A DNA stretch of 64,000 nucleotides from Chryseobacterium sp. GVT01B (GCF_019970045.1 NZ_JAHXYI010000002.1:124001-188000), one strand, 5' to 3'; shown: positions 44,602-54,512, numbered from the stretch's first letter. A program made the numbers and translations. The notes: generated by a model not told the origin, from the sequence alone.

Positions 44602-45468
44602 TTAATTGTAAAGTGTTCCTGCATTTAATATCGGTGTTGCAGCTTTTTCTCCGCAAAGAACCACCATTAAATTGCTTACCATTGCTGCTTTTCTTTCATC
44701 ATCAAGCTCAACAATATTCTCTTCTGAAAGTTTTTTCAATGCAAGGTCTACCATTCCTACAGCACCTTCCACAATCTTGGTTCTTGCCGCTACAATAGCC
44801 GTTGCCTGCTGTCTCTGAAGCATAGCTCCTGCAATTTCCGACGCATAAGCCAGATGCGAAATCCTGGCCTCCTGAATCACAATTCCAGCTTTTGAAAGAC
44901 GGTCTGTAAGTTCCTGCTCCAAAATAGAATTGATTTTATCTCCACCTTCTCTCAGGGTAATCGGAGCATGATCGTCTTCTAAATTATCATAAGGAAAGCT
45001 CATTGCCAAATGACGTACTGCTGCTTCACTCTGCATTTTTACGAAATCAGAATAGCGTTCTACATCAAAAGCCGCTTTATAAGTATCTCCCACTTTCCAT
45101 ACGATGACAACCGCAATTTCAATTGGATTTCCCATTTTATCGTTTACCTTCAAAGTCTGCCCCTGTAAATTCTCAGAACGTAAAGATATTTTCTGTGATG
45201 AATACAAAGGATTGATGAAGAATAATCCGTTTTCTTTTACGCTCCCTACATATTTTCCAAAAAAGTTCAGCACTCTTGAGTGATTGGGTTGAATAATCAT
45301 TAAGCCTTTTAAGAAAAAGCACGAAAGAAGAAAGCAAAGCATGGCGATAACCACATAGGCTATACTTTGATCTACTCCACTAACAAAAAAGTAAACTGCT
45401 GCCACAAACAAGGCAAGGCAGATGACCAGTGTAAGGTAACCCGACATAGGTTTTAATGTTTTTTCCAT
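44602..45468 (-). CDS. SPFH/Band 7 domain membrane protein
   Basis: A 288-residue SPFH (stomatin-like) protein: two N-terminal hydrophobic segments (LTLVICLALFVAAVYFFVSG; SIAYVVIAMLCFLLSCFFLKG), then the band 7 domain (LMIIQPNHSRVLNFFGKYVG; NPIEIAVVIVWKVGDTYKAAF) and a C-terminal coiled coil (ISHLAYASEIAGAMLQRQQA; RTKIVEGAVGMVDLALKKLS). It scaffolds membrane microdomains in other bacteria. Likely cotranscribed with the Arc-like gene. Confidence 0.9.
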   Translation of the reverse strand: MEKTLKPMSGYLTLVICLALFVAAVYFFVSGVDQSIAYVVIAMLCFLLSCFFLKGLMIIQPNHSRVLNFFGKYVGSVKENGLFFINPLYSSQKISLRSENLQGQTLKVNDKMGNPIEIAVVIVWKVGDTYKAAFDVERYSDFVKMQSEAAVRHLAMSFPYDNLEDDHAPITLREGGDKINSILEQELTDRLSKAGIVIQEARISHLAYASEIAGAMLQRQQATAIVAARTKIVEGAVGMVDLALKKLSEENIVELDDERKAAMVSNLMVVLCGEKAATPILNAGTLYN

Positions 45469-45578
45469 GATTGAATTTTAATTTGATATTATTTTGATAT
45501 CATAAAGATGGTGATAAATTTTGAATTATGAGTTATGAATTGTGAGTTTTTTGATGCGGGTTTCGTGATTCGAGATAT

Positions 45579-45738
45579 TTAACTAAGCGCAAAGTTCACG
45601 AAGTTAATTTATTATTAGTGCTTTACTTTGTACTCTAAGGCACTTCGTTTAGCTAAGACTCTCCTCATTTTGCTGAGTGAAACGCCTTCGCGAACAATAT
45701 TCATCATACTATACATCATTGCGAACTTAGCGTTAAAA
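45579..45738. repeat. Palindromic intergenic repeat element
   Basis: A 160-base segment with imperfect inverted ends (TTAACTAAGCGCAAAGTTC at the left; complement of GCGAACTTAGCGTTAA at the right) and an internal hairpin rich in CACTTCG/CGAAG-type words. It resembles the GCAAAG-type repeats common in Chryseobacterium intergenic DNA (recalled). No gene lies in this 350-base spacer. Confidence 0.5.
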
Positions 45739-45772
45739 CAGCTTCCCAAAATGCCAAAAACAACAGGAAAAA

Positions 45773-45802
45773 AAAATCCCGGAAAATAAATTCCGGGATT
45801 TT
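45773..45802 (-). terminator. Intrinsic terminator after ccsBA
   Basis: A perfect 12-bp stem (45773-45784 with 45791-45802, TCCCGG core) followed on the minus strand by a T tract, 20 bases after the ccsBA stop. Confidence 0.88.
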
Positions 45803-45821
45803 AATTGATATGTTGAATTTT

Positions 45822-48800
45822 TTATTTCTTCGTTAAGGTTTTAAACTTGAAATAAGAAACAGCTGATAAAAGAATCATTGTTCCTATTCCGATGTATACC
45901 CAAGCCGGCACTGGTACCGGATCTCCCGCTGCATAGGAGTGAAGTCCGCTTAAGTAGTAGTTTACCCCAAAATAAGTCATTACCATTGAGCAGAATGCAA
46001 ACATCGTTGCTACATGGAATGCCCATCTGCTTCTCAATCCAGGTACTAATCTCATGTGCAGTACAAATGCATATACCATGATGGAGATAAACGCCCATGT
46101 TTCTTTCGGGTCCCAGCTCCAGTATCTTCCCCATGATTCGTTTGCCCAGATTCCTCCTAAGAAGTTTCCTACAGTTAATGCAAACAATCCGATGGTTAAT
46201 GACATTTCAGAAACGATTACCAATTCCTTTAATGTAGTATCGTGGTGAATTTTATAAGTTTCTTTATTGGATATAATGTAGAATACTAATGAGATCACAG
46301 CAATAATCATCGACAGTGCAAAGAATCCATAACTGGATGTAATAATCGCTACGTGAACAATTAACCAATAAGATTTCAGTACCGGAACAAGCGGCGTGAT
46401 CTGTGGATCAAGAGCTGAACCTCCGTGAGCAAATCCCATCATAATAACTGCCACCATAAATCCGGCTGCAGGAATTAATGCATTGGAATTTCTGTATAAT
46501 AATAAACCTGCCGTAATACCTACCCAAGAGATGAAGATAATAGCTTCATATCCGTTACTCCAAGGTGCGTGTCCTGAGATATACCATCTTGCCACAAGTC
46601 CTAAGAAATGGCAAAGATATCCTACTAAACCAACCGCAATGATTACTTTAATGATTTTATTTAAAACTTTATTGGATTTAAACAGCTCAACAAATCCTAA
46701 GATTAAAAGGAGTCCTCCGATAATAGTATAAAAAATCAATAGTTTAAAGTTAATATCTGCTTTATTCATGAAAACCTCAAGATCAACTTTAGATTTTGCA
46801 GGAACTACTGCTTTACCCCATTTCTGCTGGTATTCTGAAAGTTTCGCTAACTCAGCATCCGCCTTACTCCAATCACCGGTTTTCTGTGCGGTAAGAGCTT
46901 CAGCAAAATAAGGTCCCATCACCTGCTGAGATTCCATATCCGGTTCAAATTTTTGATCTAACCATGAATGCCATGTGTGGTTGGCATCATTTTTCACAGG
47001 AACAATTCTCATAAACTGACCGCTGAAGAACTCATTGAAGATCTGTACCCTTTCGTTTACAGCAATTACTTCTTTATCATAGTTCGTTTGTTCAGCTGGT
47101 TTTTTACGGAATGCCGTATTATAATCATGCTCTAAAATATAATTTAGATTACCATTGGCATCTGCCGGGAAAAGGTTCATCAGTGAAGTATACCCGTCTT
47201 CATCTGCCTTTGTTTTATTTTTCAGTTCATCACCTCCTTTCGTTCCCACTTTGATCATCGGAACCATAGTCCAGCTTGGAGTGTCTGTATTGATTGAAAG
47301 GAACCATTGGTTGGCAGTCAGATACTTTCCGTCTGTTCCTTTAAATTCGTCTTTTTTGTATAATTTTCTTAAAACATCCAATGCTTCTGTATTGATAGGA
47401 ACAATTCTTCCTTCAAAACTTTGTACCAAAAGATATCCGAATTTATCAGCATGTTCTTTACTGATTTTGTTTCTGGCAATGATTTCATCCGGAGTGATAG
47501 ATCTCATTTTACCCATCGGTGTAGCCAGAGAATTCTGCTTTGGAGCAGCGCCATCAAGCGGTTGAGCAGATGGAGCCGGAGTATGGGTATGATTATCACC
47601 TTCCACATGAATGTGTTCTCTGCTTCCGTCTGTAGTCCCGTGAGTTTCGATTTTTTGTGCATTTAAACCTAAGCTTAAAAACACTAAAAGTATTGTTGCT
47701 GCTTTTGTTTTCTTTTTGTTTGCATCAGTCAGCATTTTATTCAGTTTCCAGAAGTGAGTTCCTTTCCAGAAGAAGATCACAAACATTCCTAAGAATAAAA
47801 GTCCGTATCCGATATAAGAAATCAAAGTTCCCCAGTAATCATGGTTTACAGAAAGAACTGTTCCCATTCTGTCCGGATCAAAACTTGACTGGAAAAAACG
47901 GTATCCTTTATGGTTAAGAACGTGATTCATATAGATTTTATAAGGGGTTTCTTTACCCTCATCAATGATTTTCACGTGACTTTCATAAGCACTTGGAGAT
48001 GAGCTTCCAGGATAAGTTTCCATAATGAAGTCATCCAGTTTCAAGGCGAAAGGAGTATTGTATACTTTAGGTCCGAATCCAACCATGATGTTTAAACCAT
48101 CCATAGTCACCTGCTTGTAAGCATTAGGATTTCCTTTTTCAACAGAAAGGTCTACCAATTGTTTTGTTTTTGGGCCCTGAAGCTCAATCTGAAGCATATC
48201 AGGAACATTGGCATCTTTCTTTCTGTCACCTTCAATCGCGATCAGTCTTCCTTTTTTAAGACCTTCAGGTACTACAAGCTTCAATTCGTTGATGGTATAT
48301 AAACTTCTCAGTGCCAAAGGCTGAAACTCATTTTTCACAGTACTTCCTGTTGCCTGAGTAGCCATGGTCATATAGCTTGCATCTACAGGAGTTTTGATGA
48401 ATAATTTTCCTCCTTCATTTTTGAATTCAACTGCTCCTTCAATCGCTCTGTTGAAAGTCACCAAAGTCCCGTTGATCGATTTTGTCTCACCCGGTTTGAT
48501 GTAAATGTTCTGTCTTCCGGTGTTTCCGGTAGAAACCAGATGAAGATATTCTGCACCGTTTGGCTCAGCGACAAGACTGTCTTTTTTTCTTTGAATGTAT
48601 TCTTTAGCAAACACCTTCACTTCTTTTCCGTGGAAGTCATACGTTGCTTTTAAATCTTTGTTCAAAGGAGACATCAGATAAGGAACATCCTGGTAATTCA
48701 GCACATCACCTTTCTCTTCGATCTGAATTTTAAAGAAATTTTTATCCGTTACGATCTCATTTGAAGTTTCACCTTCTCTGATGTGCATAGTACCCTCAAA

Positions 48801-49097
48801 ACTGATGTATCTTGTGATGGCACCACCGATAAAAATAAAGATAAAGGCAAGGTGAAACACAAGAACCGGCCATTTCTCTCTTTTCCATAGTCTGTATCTT
48901 CCGATATTTCCTATGAAGTTAAGAATGAGCAGGACCATGATCAGTTCGAACCACTTGGCCTCATAAATTAATGCTTTTGCTGTAGGAGTTCCGTAGTCGT
49001 TTTCTAAGAACGTTGCATAAGCCATTGCAAATGCGTACACCAGCAACAATACAGCCATTGTCCTGGTTGAGATAAGAATATCTTGGAGCTTCTTCAT
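45822..49097 (-). CDS. ccsBA: Fused ResB-CcsA cytochrome c biogenesis protein
   Basis: A 1091-residue System II cytochrome c synthetase. The first about 470 residues are ResB/CcsB-like: three N-terminal membrane segments, a large extracytoplasmic domain with GGAITRYISFEGTMHIREGE, and a fourth segment near 430. A second hydrophobic segment (about 472-487, ATILLVFLSLGLNAQ) is followed by a His-rich stretch (THGTTDGSREHIHVEGDNHT) and an extracytoplasmic region up to about 775. The remainder is CcsA-like with several membrane segments and the haem-handling motif WGRYWSWDPKETWAF near residue 990. It ligates haem to apocytochromes c. The gene is alone and has its own terminator. Confidence 0.95.
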   Translation of the reverse strand: MKKLQDILISTRTMAVLLLVYAFAMAYATFLENDYGTPTAKALIYEAKWFELIMVLLILNFIGNIGRYRLWKREKWPVLVFHLAFIFIFIGGAITRYISFEGTMHIREGETSNEIVTDKNFFKIQIEEKGDVLNYQDVPYLMSPLNKDLKATYDFHGKEVKVFAKEYIQRKKDSLVAEPNGAEYLHLVSTGNTGRQNIYIKPGETKSINGTLVTFNRAIEGAVEFKNEGGKLFIKTPVDASYMTMATQATGSTVKNEFQPLALRSLYTINELKLVVPEGLKKGRLIAIEGDRKKDANVPDMLQIELQGPKTKQLVDLSVEKGNPNAYKQVTMDGLNIMVGFGPKVYNTPFALKLDDFIMETYPGSSSPSAYESHVKIIDEGKETPYKIYMNHVLNHKGYRFFQSSFDPDRMGTVLSVNHDYWGTLISYIGYGLLFLGMFVIFFWKGTHFWKLNKMLTDANKKKTKAATILLVFLSLGLNAQKIETHGTTDGSREHIHVEGDNHTHTPAPSAQPLDGAAPKQNSLATPMGKMRSITPDEIIARNKISKEHADKFGYLLVQSFEGRIVPINTEALDVLRKLYKKDEFKGTDGKYLTANQWFLSINTDTPSWTMVPMIKVGTKGGDELKNKTKADEDGYTSLMNLFPADANGNLNYILEHDYNTAFRKKPAEQTNYDKEVIAVNERVQIFNEFFSGQFMRIVPVKNDANHTWHSWLDQKFEPDMESQQVMGPYFAEALTAQKTGDWSKADAELAKLSEYQQKWGKAVVPAKSKVDLEVFMNKADINFKLLIFYTIIGGLLLILGFVELFKSNKVLNKIIKVIIAVGLVGYLCHFLGLVARWYISGHAPWSNGYEAIIFISWVGITAGLLLYRNSNALIPAAGFMVAVIMMGFAHGGSALDPQITPLVPVLKSYWLIVHVAIITSSYGFFALSMIIAVISLVFYIISNKETYKIHHDTTLKELVIVSEMSLTIGLFALTVGNFLGGIWANESWGRYWSWDPKETWAFISIMVYAFVLHMRLVPGLRSRWAFHVATMFAFCSMVMTYFGVNYYLSGLHSYAAGDPVPVPAWVYIGIGTMILLSAVSYFKFKTLTKK

Positions 49098-49346
49098 GAT
49101 TTATTGTACTTGACATGCAAAAATAAGCATGATAAACCACAAAGAGCTTAAAAAAAGCTGTTTTTTGTCACTTTGGCCTCTGTTTCGCTTATTTTGAAAC
49201 GTTCTTAATAAGCCTGAAAACATTAGGAAAAATTCAATTTCCAAAACCACAGAAATAAAGATTTATAATACCTATATCCACGATTGAAGGCTTCTATCTT
49301 TAATCTCAGCAATTGACCCTGAAACTTCCAAAAATGGTCAATACTA

Positions 49347-49919
49347 TTAAAGAATTTTCTTTCTGATTTTACTTAAAAATTCATGTGTTATTCCCAAATA
49401 AGCTGCAACCTGCTGCTGGGTAAGTCGTTGTTCCAATCCGGGATATTTTTCAAGAAATTCAAGATAACGTTTATCTGCCGTTTTACCCGTTAATGAAAGT
49501 ATTCTTCTCTGCAATGCTACTGAAGATTTCTGGTTCATGATCCTGAAAAGTTTTTCTATCTGAGGCATGGTCTCATACAAATGTTCTTTATCTTTTTTGG
49601 AAATCATCAATACTTCGCTTTCTTCAAGAGCTTCAATATTCAGAATACTCGGAACATTATTGATTAAACTGTCGATATCCGTGATCCACCATCCTTCTAC
49701 TGCAAAATACAAGATTTGTTCAAATCCGTTTTCATTCAGGTAATAGATTTTGAAACAGCCACTCAAAACAAATCCTTCAAAATTACAATAGTCCCCTTCT
49801 TTGAGAACAACTTCTTTCTTTTTAAATTTTCTGTATTCAAAAGGCTTCATAAACCGGCTGAAATCCTCTTGGGAAAGATGTATATATTGACTGATATTTT
49901 TAAGAAGTAAATCGAACAT
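49347..49919 (-). CDS. Crp/Fnr family transcriptional regulator
   Basis: A 190-residue regulator from the ATG at 49919. N-terminal cyclic-nucleotide-binding-like domain (FKKKEVVLKEGDYCNFEGFV; VEGWWITDIDSLINNVPS) and C-terminal helix-turn-helix (EQRLTQQQVAAYLGITHEFLSKIRK). This subgroup is common in Flavobacteria and often located by the genes it controls. It lies 290 bases downstream of the isochorismatase-like gene on the same strand; a palindromic repeat element separates them. Ligand unknown. Confidence 0.88.
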   Translation of the reverse strand: MFDLLLKNISQYIHLSQEDFSRFMKPFEYRKFKKKEVVLKEGDYCNFEGFVLSGCFKIYYLNENGFEQILYFAVEGWWITDIDSLINNVPSILNIEALEESEVLMISKKDKEHLYETMPQIEKLFRIMNQKSSVALQRRILSLTGKTADKRYLEFLEKYPGLEQRLTQQQVAAYLGITHEFLSKIRKKIL

Positions 49920-50033
49920 TGTTTTATTTAAGCAAAATAAAGGTATCAAAATTATTGACACCTTTATTCAATTAAGTTATGTTAAGTTATTTTTGTTCTT
50001 AAGCAATGGAACTTCATTTTTTTTGTTGGGTAA

Positions 50034-50185
50034 ACGCAAAGACGCAAGGTTTTATCATTCGTATTGTTTATTTTAAGACACAAGGAAACCGAAGTTTTCA
50101 GCAAGATAACCTGTTTAAATTTTATCGGAGATAAAATCTTTGCGCCTTACAGCACAATTTTTAATATCATTTTGCGCCTTTGCGT
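50034..50185. repeat. MITE-like element with GCAAAG inverted ends
   Basis: A 152-base segment with near-identical inverted ends: ACGCAAAGACGCAA (50034-50047) and TTGCGCCTTTGCGT (50172-50185; one mismatch in complement). A second internal copy of TTTGCGCCTTA is seen at 50142. No coding capacity. Typical of small interspersed repeats of Flavobacteria (recalled); lies between a Crp/Fnr gene and an isochorismatase-like gene. Confidence 0.6.
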
Positions 50186-50210
50186 AACCAAAACAGGTTC
50201 ACTTTAAAAC

Positions 50211-50849
50211 CTACTTACTTAAAAATTCTTTTGTATTTATTACATGGGCATACAGGTTCCCAAGAGCAGAGATTCCTGCTAAAAAAGATCTTTGAACTTC
50301 TGCAGCCTTTACCACTTCCCCATTCAATTCCCGGTTTCTGGTTGCTGTAGCATCTCCAATAATTGTATTATTAAATCCAAAGTCGAAAGCAGCTCTCGTA
50401 GTGGCTTCTACACAAACATCCGTCATCATTCCTGCAATGACCAGATTTTTGATTTTGTTCGACTGAATGTAGCTCAGGAGATCAGTTTCCCGGAAGCTGT
50501 TGGGAAAATGCTTGGTGATTACTTTTTCGTCTTCTTCAGGTAAAACCAGCTGATTGATCCTGGCTCCATCTGTATCCGGAAGAAAAAAAGTGGCTCCTTC
50601 ATTCGTTGAAATATGCTTAATATGAATGACAGGAAGATTATTTTTCCTAAAATATTCTAAGATCCTTTTGGTGTTTTCTCCAGCCTGCTCAGCATTTTCC
50701 AATATCATTTTTCCTCCTGGGAAATAATCATTTTGTACATCGATAATTAATAATGCGGTGTTTTCCATTTTTTGTTTTTGTGCGTTGATTGTAATCATTG
50801 AAATAAATATCAGACCTAAGGTCAGAATAATTTTGAATCTGTTTTCCAT
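50211..50849 (-). CDS. Exported isochorismatase-like cysteine hydrolase
   Basis: A 212-residue protein from the ATG at 50849. The N-terminus is a clear signal peptide (FKIILTLGLIFISMITINAQ), unusual for this family; a second ATG (50768, MENTALLIIDVQ) would give a cytosolic form. The fold signature is LLIIDVQNDYFPGGKM (catalytic Asp), VIHIKHIS (Lys) and MMTDVCVEATTRAAFD (nucleophilic Cys). Isochorismatase-like hydrolases act on amides or nitriles such as nicotinamide; the substrate is not defined here. Confidence 0.88.
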   Translation of the reverse strand: MENRFKIILTLGLIFISMITINAQKQKMENTALLIIDVQNDYFPGGKMILENAEQAGENTKRILEYFRKNNLPVIHIKHISTNEGATFFLPDTDGARINQLVLPEEDEKVITKHFPNSFRETDLLSYIQSNKIKNLVIAGMMTDVCVEATTRAAFDFGFNNTIIGDATATRNRELNGEVVKAAEVQRSFLAGISALGNLYAHVINTKEFLSK

Positions 50850-51222
50850 ACATGAAATTTTCTGAGACAAAATTATAACTGTTTCAAATCCTGACCTTTG
50901 AACTAGTTCAAAAAACACATCTGATCTTAATAATGTCAATCATAATTTTTAATAGTATTATTTTTTTCATTCCTTTATATTTAAATCAGAAATTTTATTA
51001 TCTTTTTTAAATAAAAACAAATATGAATGAGTTAATATAATTTAACAGCATCAGATTTGCATAAACAAAAAAAATAGCCCTATTTTTATTTATTATTGCA
51101 AACAATATTTTTTAATCAAATTTTAAATAATCGTTGTAAAAATCGGGGATTTCCAAAAAGTTTTTTGGAGAAAAAAGATTCTTTTAGTGTTGAAAAAACA
51201 TTAAATTTGCGACATTGATATT
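50850..51222. other. AT-rich intergenic region before ftsK
   Basis: About 370 bases with no gene. It carries the ftsK -7 promoter box at 51202-51209; no other clear structure was seen. Confidence 0.5.
51202..51209 (+). promoter_or_regulatory. -7 promoter box of ftsK
   Basis: TAAATTTG matches TAnnTTTG exactly, 13 bases before the ftsK ATG at 51223. The upstream TTTG at the right distance is not obvious. The transcript leader would be only about 6-8 bases. Confidence 0.55.
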
Positions 51223-53802
51223 ATGGATAAAAAGACACAAAAAAAACAGACTGAATCGCCTGAAACAGGCAAAATTTTATCTAAGCCACGTATTTTTTCC
51301 GGGCTTACTTTTATACTTTTATCGGCTGTTCTTGCATTCTCATTCATTTCTTATTTAATGAACTGGAAAGCAGATCAAAGCCAGGCCGGAACAATGCTTG
51401 ACAAGAGTATAAAATCTTCCAATATCTTTGGCAAGGCAGGTGACTGGCTGGGGAATATTTTCATTTTCGAAAGTATCGGTATTGCTTCATTCATCATTGC
51501 ATTTTTATTTCTTGTTGTGGGTACGCTGATCCTTAAGAAGAAAATCTTCAAACCATGGAAAACCTTCGGGCACTCTTTGTTTTTTATCTGCTGGCTTCCG
51601 ATTTTTATGGGAGCACTTACTAAAGGACAAGGTGTTTTAGGTGGAGTGTATGGGTTTCAGATCATGGATTATCTTAATTCGATTATTGGAACGGTAGGTC
51701 TATGGACTGTATTGGCAGCAAGTATCCTTTTATATTTTATTCTTGAATTTAATCTTCGTCCAAGTTCTATCAAAGCAAAACTGGATAAGATCAATGAAAA
51801 TACTATTGGAAAAGTAAAATCTATGATTCCTGATTCTGATGATGACTTCGAGGCAGATGAGGAATTGAAAGAAGAAGCTGAAGAAATTGAAGAAACAGCT
51901 CCATCTCGTGTTACGGTAAGTGATGTTACCAATAGCACTTCCAATAATTCAATCCATACAGTAAAAGAACCAGAACCTGTAAGTGTTCCGAAAGGATTTC
52001 CGGAAGTTCCGGTTTCAACCGATATAGAAACCATTACGACTCCAAACCACACTTCTTTTGAAGCGGAGCCGAGAGAGGTTGCCCAGCCGGTAAGTTTAAA
52101 TCTTTCTACAAAACCTATTGTTCCGGTTTCTTCTCCGGAAGAAGCATTTGATATCAGACCATCTGCTCCATCTTCTGCTGTAAACACTGCACCGGCACAG
52201 GAAAACATTAAATTCAATGTAGAAGTAGCTCCCGTAATTGACATTCTTGATGATTCTGATAAAAAATCTCAGGAATTGATAGAAAAGCATGGTTTATATG
52301 ATCACAAGCTTGATCTGGCTAAATTCCAAATGCCGCCTGTAGAATTACTGAAAGATTATGGCAGTGAAGAAATTTCCATCAATAAAGAAGAATTAGAAGA
52401 AAATAAAAACAAGATCGTTGGGCTTCTGAAAAACTTCAACGTCGGAATCGCAGAGATCAAGGCAACAATAGGTCCTACTGTTACATTATATGAAATTGTA
52501 CCGGAAGCGGGAATCAGAGTAGCAGCTATTAAAAAACTTCAGGATGATATTGCATTGAACCTTTCTGCTTTAGGAATCAGGATTATTGCTCCGATGCCAG
52601 GGAAAGGAACAATTGGTATTGAGGTACCAAGAAAAAACCCTACCATGGTTTCTATGCGTTCTGTAATTGCTTCTCAGAAATTCCAGAATACAGACATGGA
52701 TCTTCCGGTGGTTTTCGGAAAAACGATTTCTAACGAAATTTTTATGGCCGATCTTTCAAAGATGCCTCACTTACTGATGGCGGGTGCAACAGGTCAGGGC
52801 AAATCTGTAGGGATTAATGCAATCCTTACCTCACTTCTTTATAAAAAACACCCAAGTGAACTGAAGTTTGTTATGGTGGATCCTAAAAAAGTGGAACTTT
52901 CTTTATATTCAAAAATTGAAAGACATTATTTAGCAAAACTGCCGGATGCAGAAGAAGCAATCATTACAGATACCAATAAAGTAATCAATACACTGAACTC
53001 TCTTTGTATTGAGATGGACACACGATATGATCTTCTTAAAAATGCTTTCTGTAAAAACCTGAAAGAATACAATAAGAAATTTGCAGAAAGAAAATTAAAT
53101 CCTGAAAACGGACACCGTTTCTTACCTTATATTGTATTGGTAGTAGACGAGTTTGCAGATTTGATCATGACTGCAGGAAAAGAGGTAGAATTACCAATTG
53201 CCAGACTGGCACAGCTTGCAAGAGCCGTAGGAATTCACCTTATCGTAGCAACACAAAGACCGTCTGTAAACGTAATTACAGGTATGATTAAAGCCAATTT
53301 CCCTGCAAGAGCAGCCTTCAGAGTAATCTCCAGTGTAGACTCCAGAACGATCCTCGATTCTCCGGGAGCAGATCAGCTGATTGGTAAAGGTGATATGCTT
53401 TATTTCAATGGAAATGAGATCCTGAGACTTCAATGTGCTTTCGTAGATACACCAGAAGTGGAAAGACTTGCTGAGTTTATTGGAGAACAGAAAGGATATG
53501 CTTCTGCATTCTTACTTCCTGAATATGTTTCTGAAGACTCTACAAGTACAGTAGGTGCTTTTGACCCGAACGAAAAAGATGCTTTATTTGAAGAAGCAGC
53601 AAGAATTATCGTTTCTACCCAACAAGGTTCTACCTCAATGCTTCAGAGACAATTGAAACTGGGATACAACAGAGCCGGAAGAATTATGGATCAGCTTGAA
53701 GCCAGCGGTATCGTGGGAGGTTTTAACGGAGCTAAAGCAAGAGAGGTCCTGATCAGCGATCTTCATTCTTTGGAACAGTTTTTGGAAGATTTGCGTAGTT
53801 AA
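51223..53802 (+). CDS. ftsK: FtsK/SpoIIIE DNA translocase
   Basis: An 859-residue DNA translocase that pumps chromosomal DNA through the division site. Four hydrophobic segments at the N-terminus (about 24-42, 77-102, 112-130, 145-175), a Ser/Pro/Glu-rich linker (about 200-350), then the motor: Walker A GATGQGKSVG near residue 523, Walker B VVDEFADL near 645. The C-terminal gamma domain contains MLQRQLKLGYNRAGRIMDQL, which recognises the orienting DNA sequences. Length is typical. Confidence 0.97.
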   Translation: MDKKTQKKQTESPETGKILSKPRIFSGLTFILLSAVLAFSFISYLMNWKADQSQAGTMLDKSIKSSNIFGKAGDWLGNIFIFESIGIASFIIAFLFLVVGTLILKKKIFKPWKTFGHSLFFICWLPIFMGALTKGQGVLGGVYGFQIMDYLNSIIGTVGLWTVLAASILLYFILEFNLRPSSIKAKLDKINENTIGKVKSMIPDSDDDFEADEELKEEAEEIEETAPSRVTVSDVTNSTSNNSIHTVKEPEPVSVPKGFPEVPVSTDIETITTPNHTSFEAEPREVAQPVSLNLSTKPIVPVSSPEEAFDIRPSAPSSAVNTAPAQENIKFNVEVAPVIDILDDSDKKSQELIEKHGLYDHKLDLAKFQMPPVELLKDYGSEEISINKEELEENKNKIVGLLKNFNVGIAEIKATIGPTVTLYEIVPEAGIRVAAIKKLQDDIALNLSALGIRIIAPMPGKGTIGIEVPRKNPTMVSMRSVIASQKFQNTDMDLPVVFGKTISNEIFMADLSKMPHLLMAGATGQGKSVGINAILTSLLYKKHPSELKFVMVDPKKVELSLYSKIERHYLAKLPDAEEAIITDTNKVINTLNSLCIEMDTRYDLLKNAFCKNLKEYNKKFAERKLNPENGHRFLPYIVLVVDEFADLIMTAGKEVELPIARLAQLARAVGIHLIVATQRPSVNVITGMIKANFPARAAFRVISSVDSRTILDSPGADQLIGKGDMLYFNGNEILRLQCAFVDTPEVERLAEFIGEQKGYASAFLLPEYVSEDSTSTVGAFDPNEKDALFEEAARIIVSTQQGSTSMLQRQLKLGYNRAGRIMDQLEASGIVGGFNGAKAREVLISDLHSLEQFLEDLRS

Positions 53803-53864
53803 GGGAAAATTGAATGATTTAACCTTTCAAAATTTAAAATGTCTAAAGATTATTAAATAAAAAA

Positions 53865-54512
53865 ATGAAAAATATTATTTCAAAAGTTATATTAGGAAGT
53901 TTTGTTGTAGGTGCAGTAGGTATAGCCAATGCTCAGAAGATTGATGCTAAGGCTAAAAAGATATTGGATGATATTACAGCCAACTACAATTCTAAAAAGA
54001 ATTCTTACTTCAAATTTTCTTTTGGAAGCGGCCTTAACGGGCAGGTGACGAAAACTGAACCAGGTATTTATTATGCTGCGGGAGAAAAATACAAACTGAA
54101 GATCATGGATACGGAACAGATCTTTGATGGAAGCAAGATTTACAATATTAATGCAGATGATATGGAAGTAACAGTCGCCAAGCCTAACGGAAGCGGCACC
54201 ATGTTCTCCCCTATCAACTACCTTACGACTTACAGAAACGATTATAATGTAACATATAACGGTAAGAAGATGGTAAATGGTGTGAATGCTGACTTCATTA
54301 AACTGACACCGGTAAAAGCAAACGGAATACAGTTCGTATATCTTTTTGTAGATTCTGCTAAAAAACAAATGGTAAAACTGGAACAACACGGAAACAACAA
54401 AGATGTGGCCGTAATTGCGATTAAAGAATACAAAGAAAATCAGCAACTGGACCCTAATATGTTTGTTTTTGACAAGAATAAGTTTAAAAATTACGTAATT
54501 ACGGAACTTTAA
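53865..54512 (+). CDS. LolA-like outer membrane lipoprotein carrier
   Basis: A 215-residue exported protein (signal peptide ends ANAQ) with the LolA-type fold: IDAKAKKILDDITANYNSKK and FKFSFGSGLNGQVTKTEPG at the N-terminus, strands such as GIYYAAGEKYKLKIMDTEQI and MVKLEQHGNNKDVAVIAI. LolA ferries lipoproteins across the periplasm to the outer membrane. It follows ftsK by 62 bases, the common order in Flavobacteria, and has a terminator. Confidence 0.88.
   Translation: MKNIISKVILGSFVVGAVGIANAQKIDAKAKKILDDITANYNSKKNSYFKFSFGSGLNGQVTKTEPGIYYAAGEKYKLKIMDTEQIFDGSKIYNINADDMEVTVAKPNGSGTMFSPINYLTTYRNDYNVTYNGKKMVNGVNADFIKLTPVKANGIQFVYLFVDSAKKQMVKLEQHGNNKDVAVIAIKEYKENQQLDPNMFVFDKNKFKNYVITEL

Noticed and set aside
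51669..52244. 191-residue minus-strand reading frame, Ser/Thr-rich
   Set aside because: Antisense to the low-complexity linker of ftsK, whose repeat-like codons produce a Ser/Thr-rich shadow.
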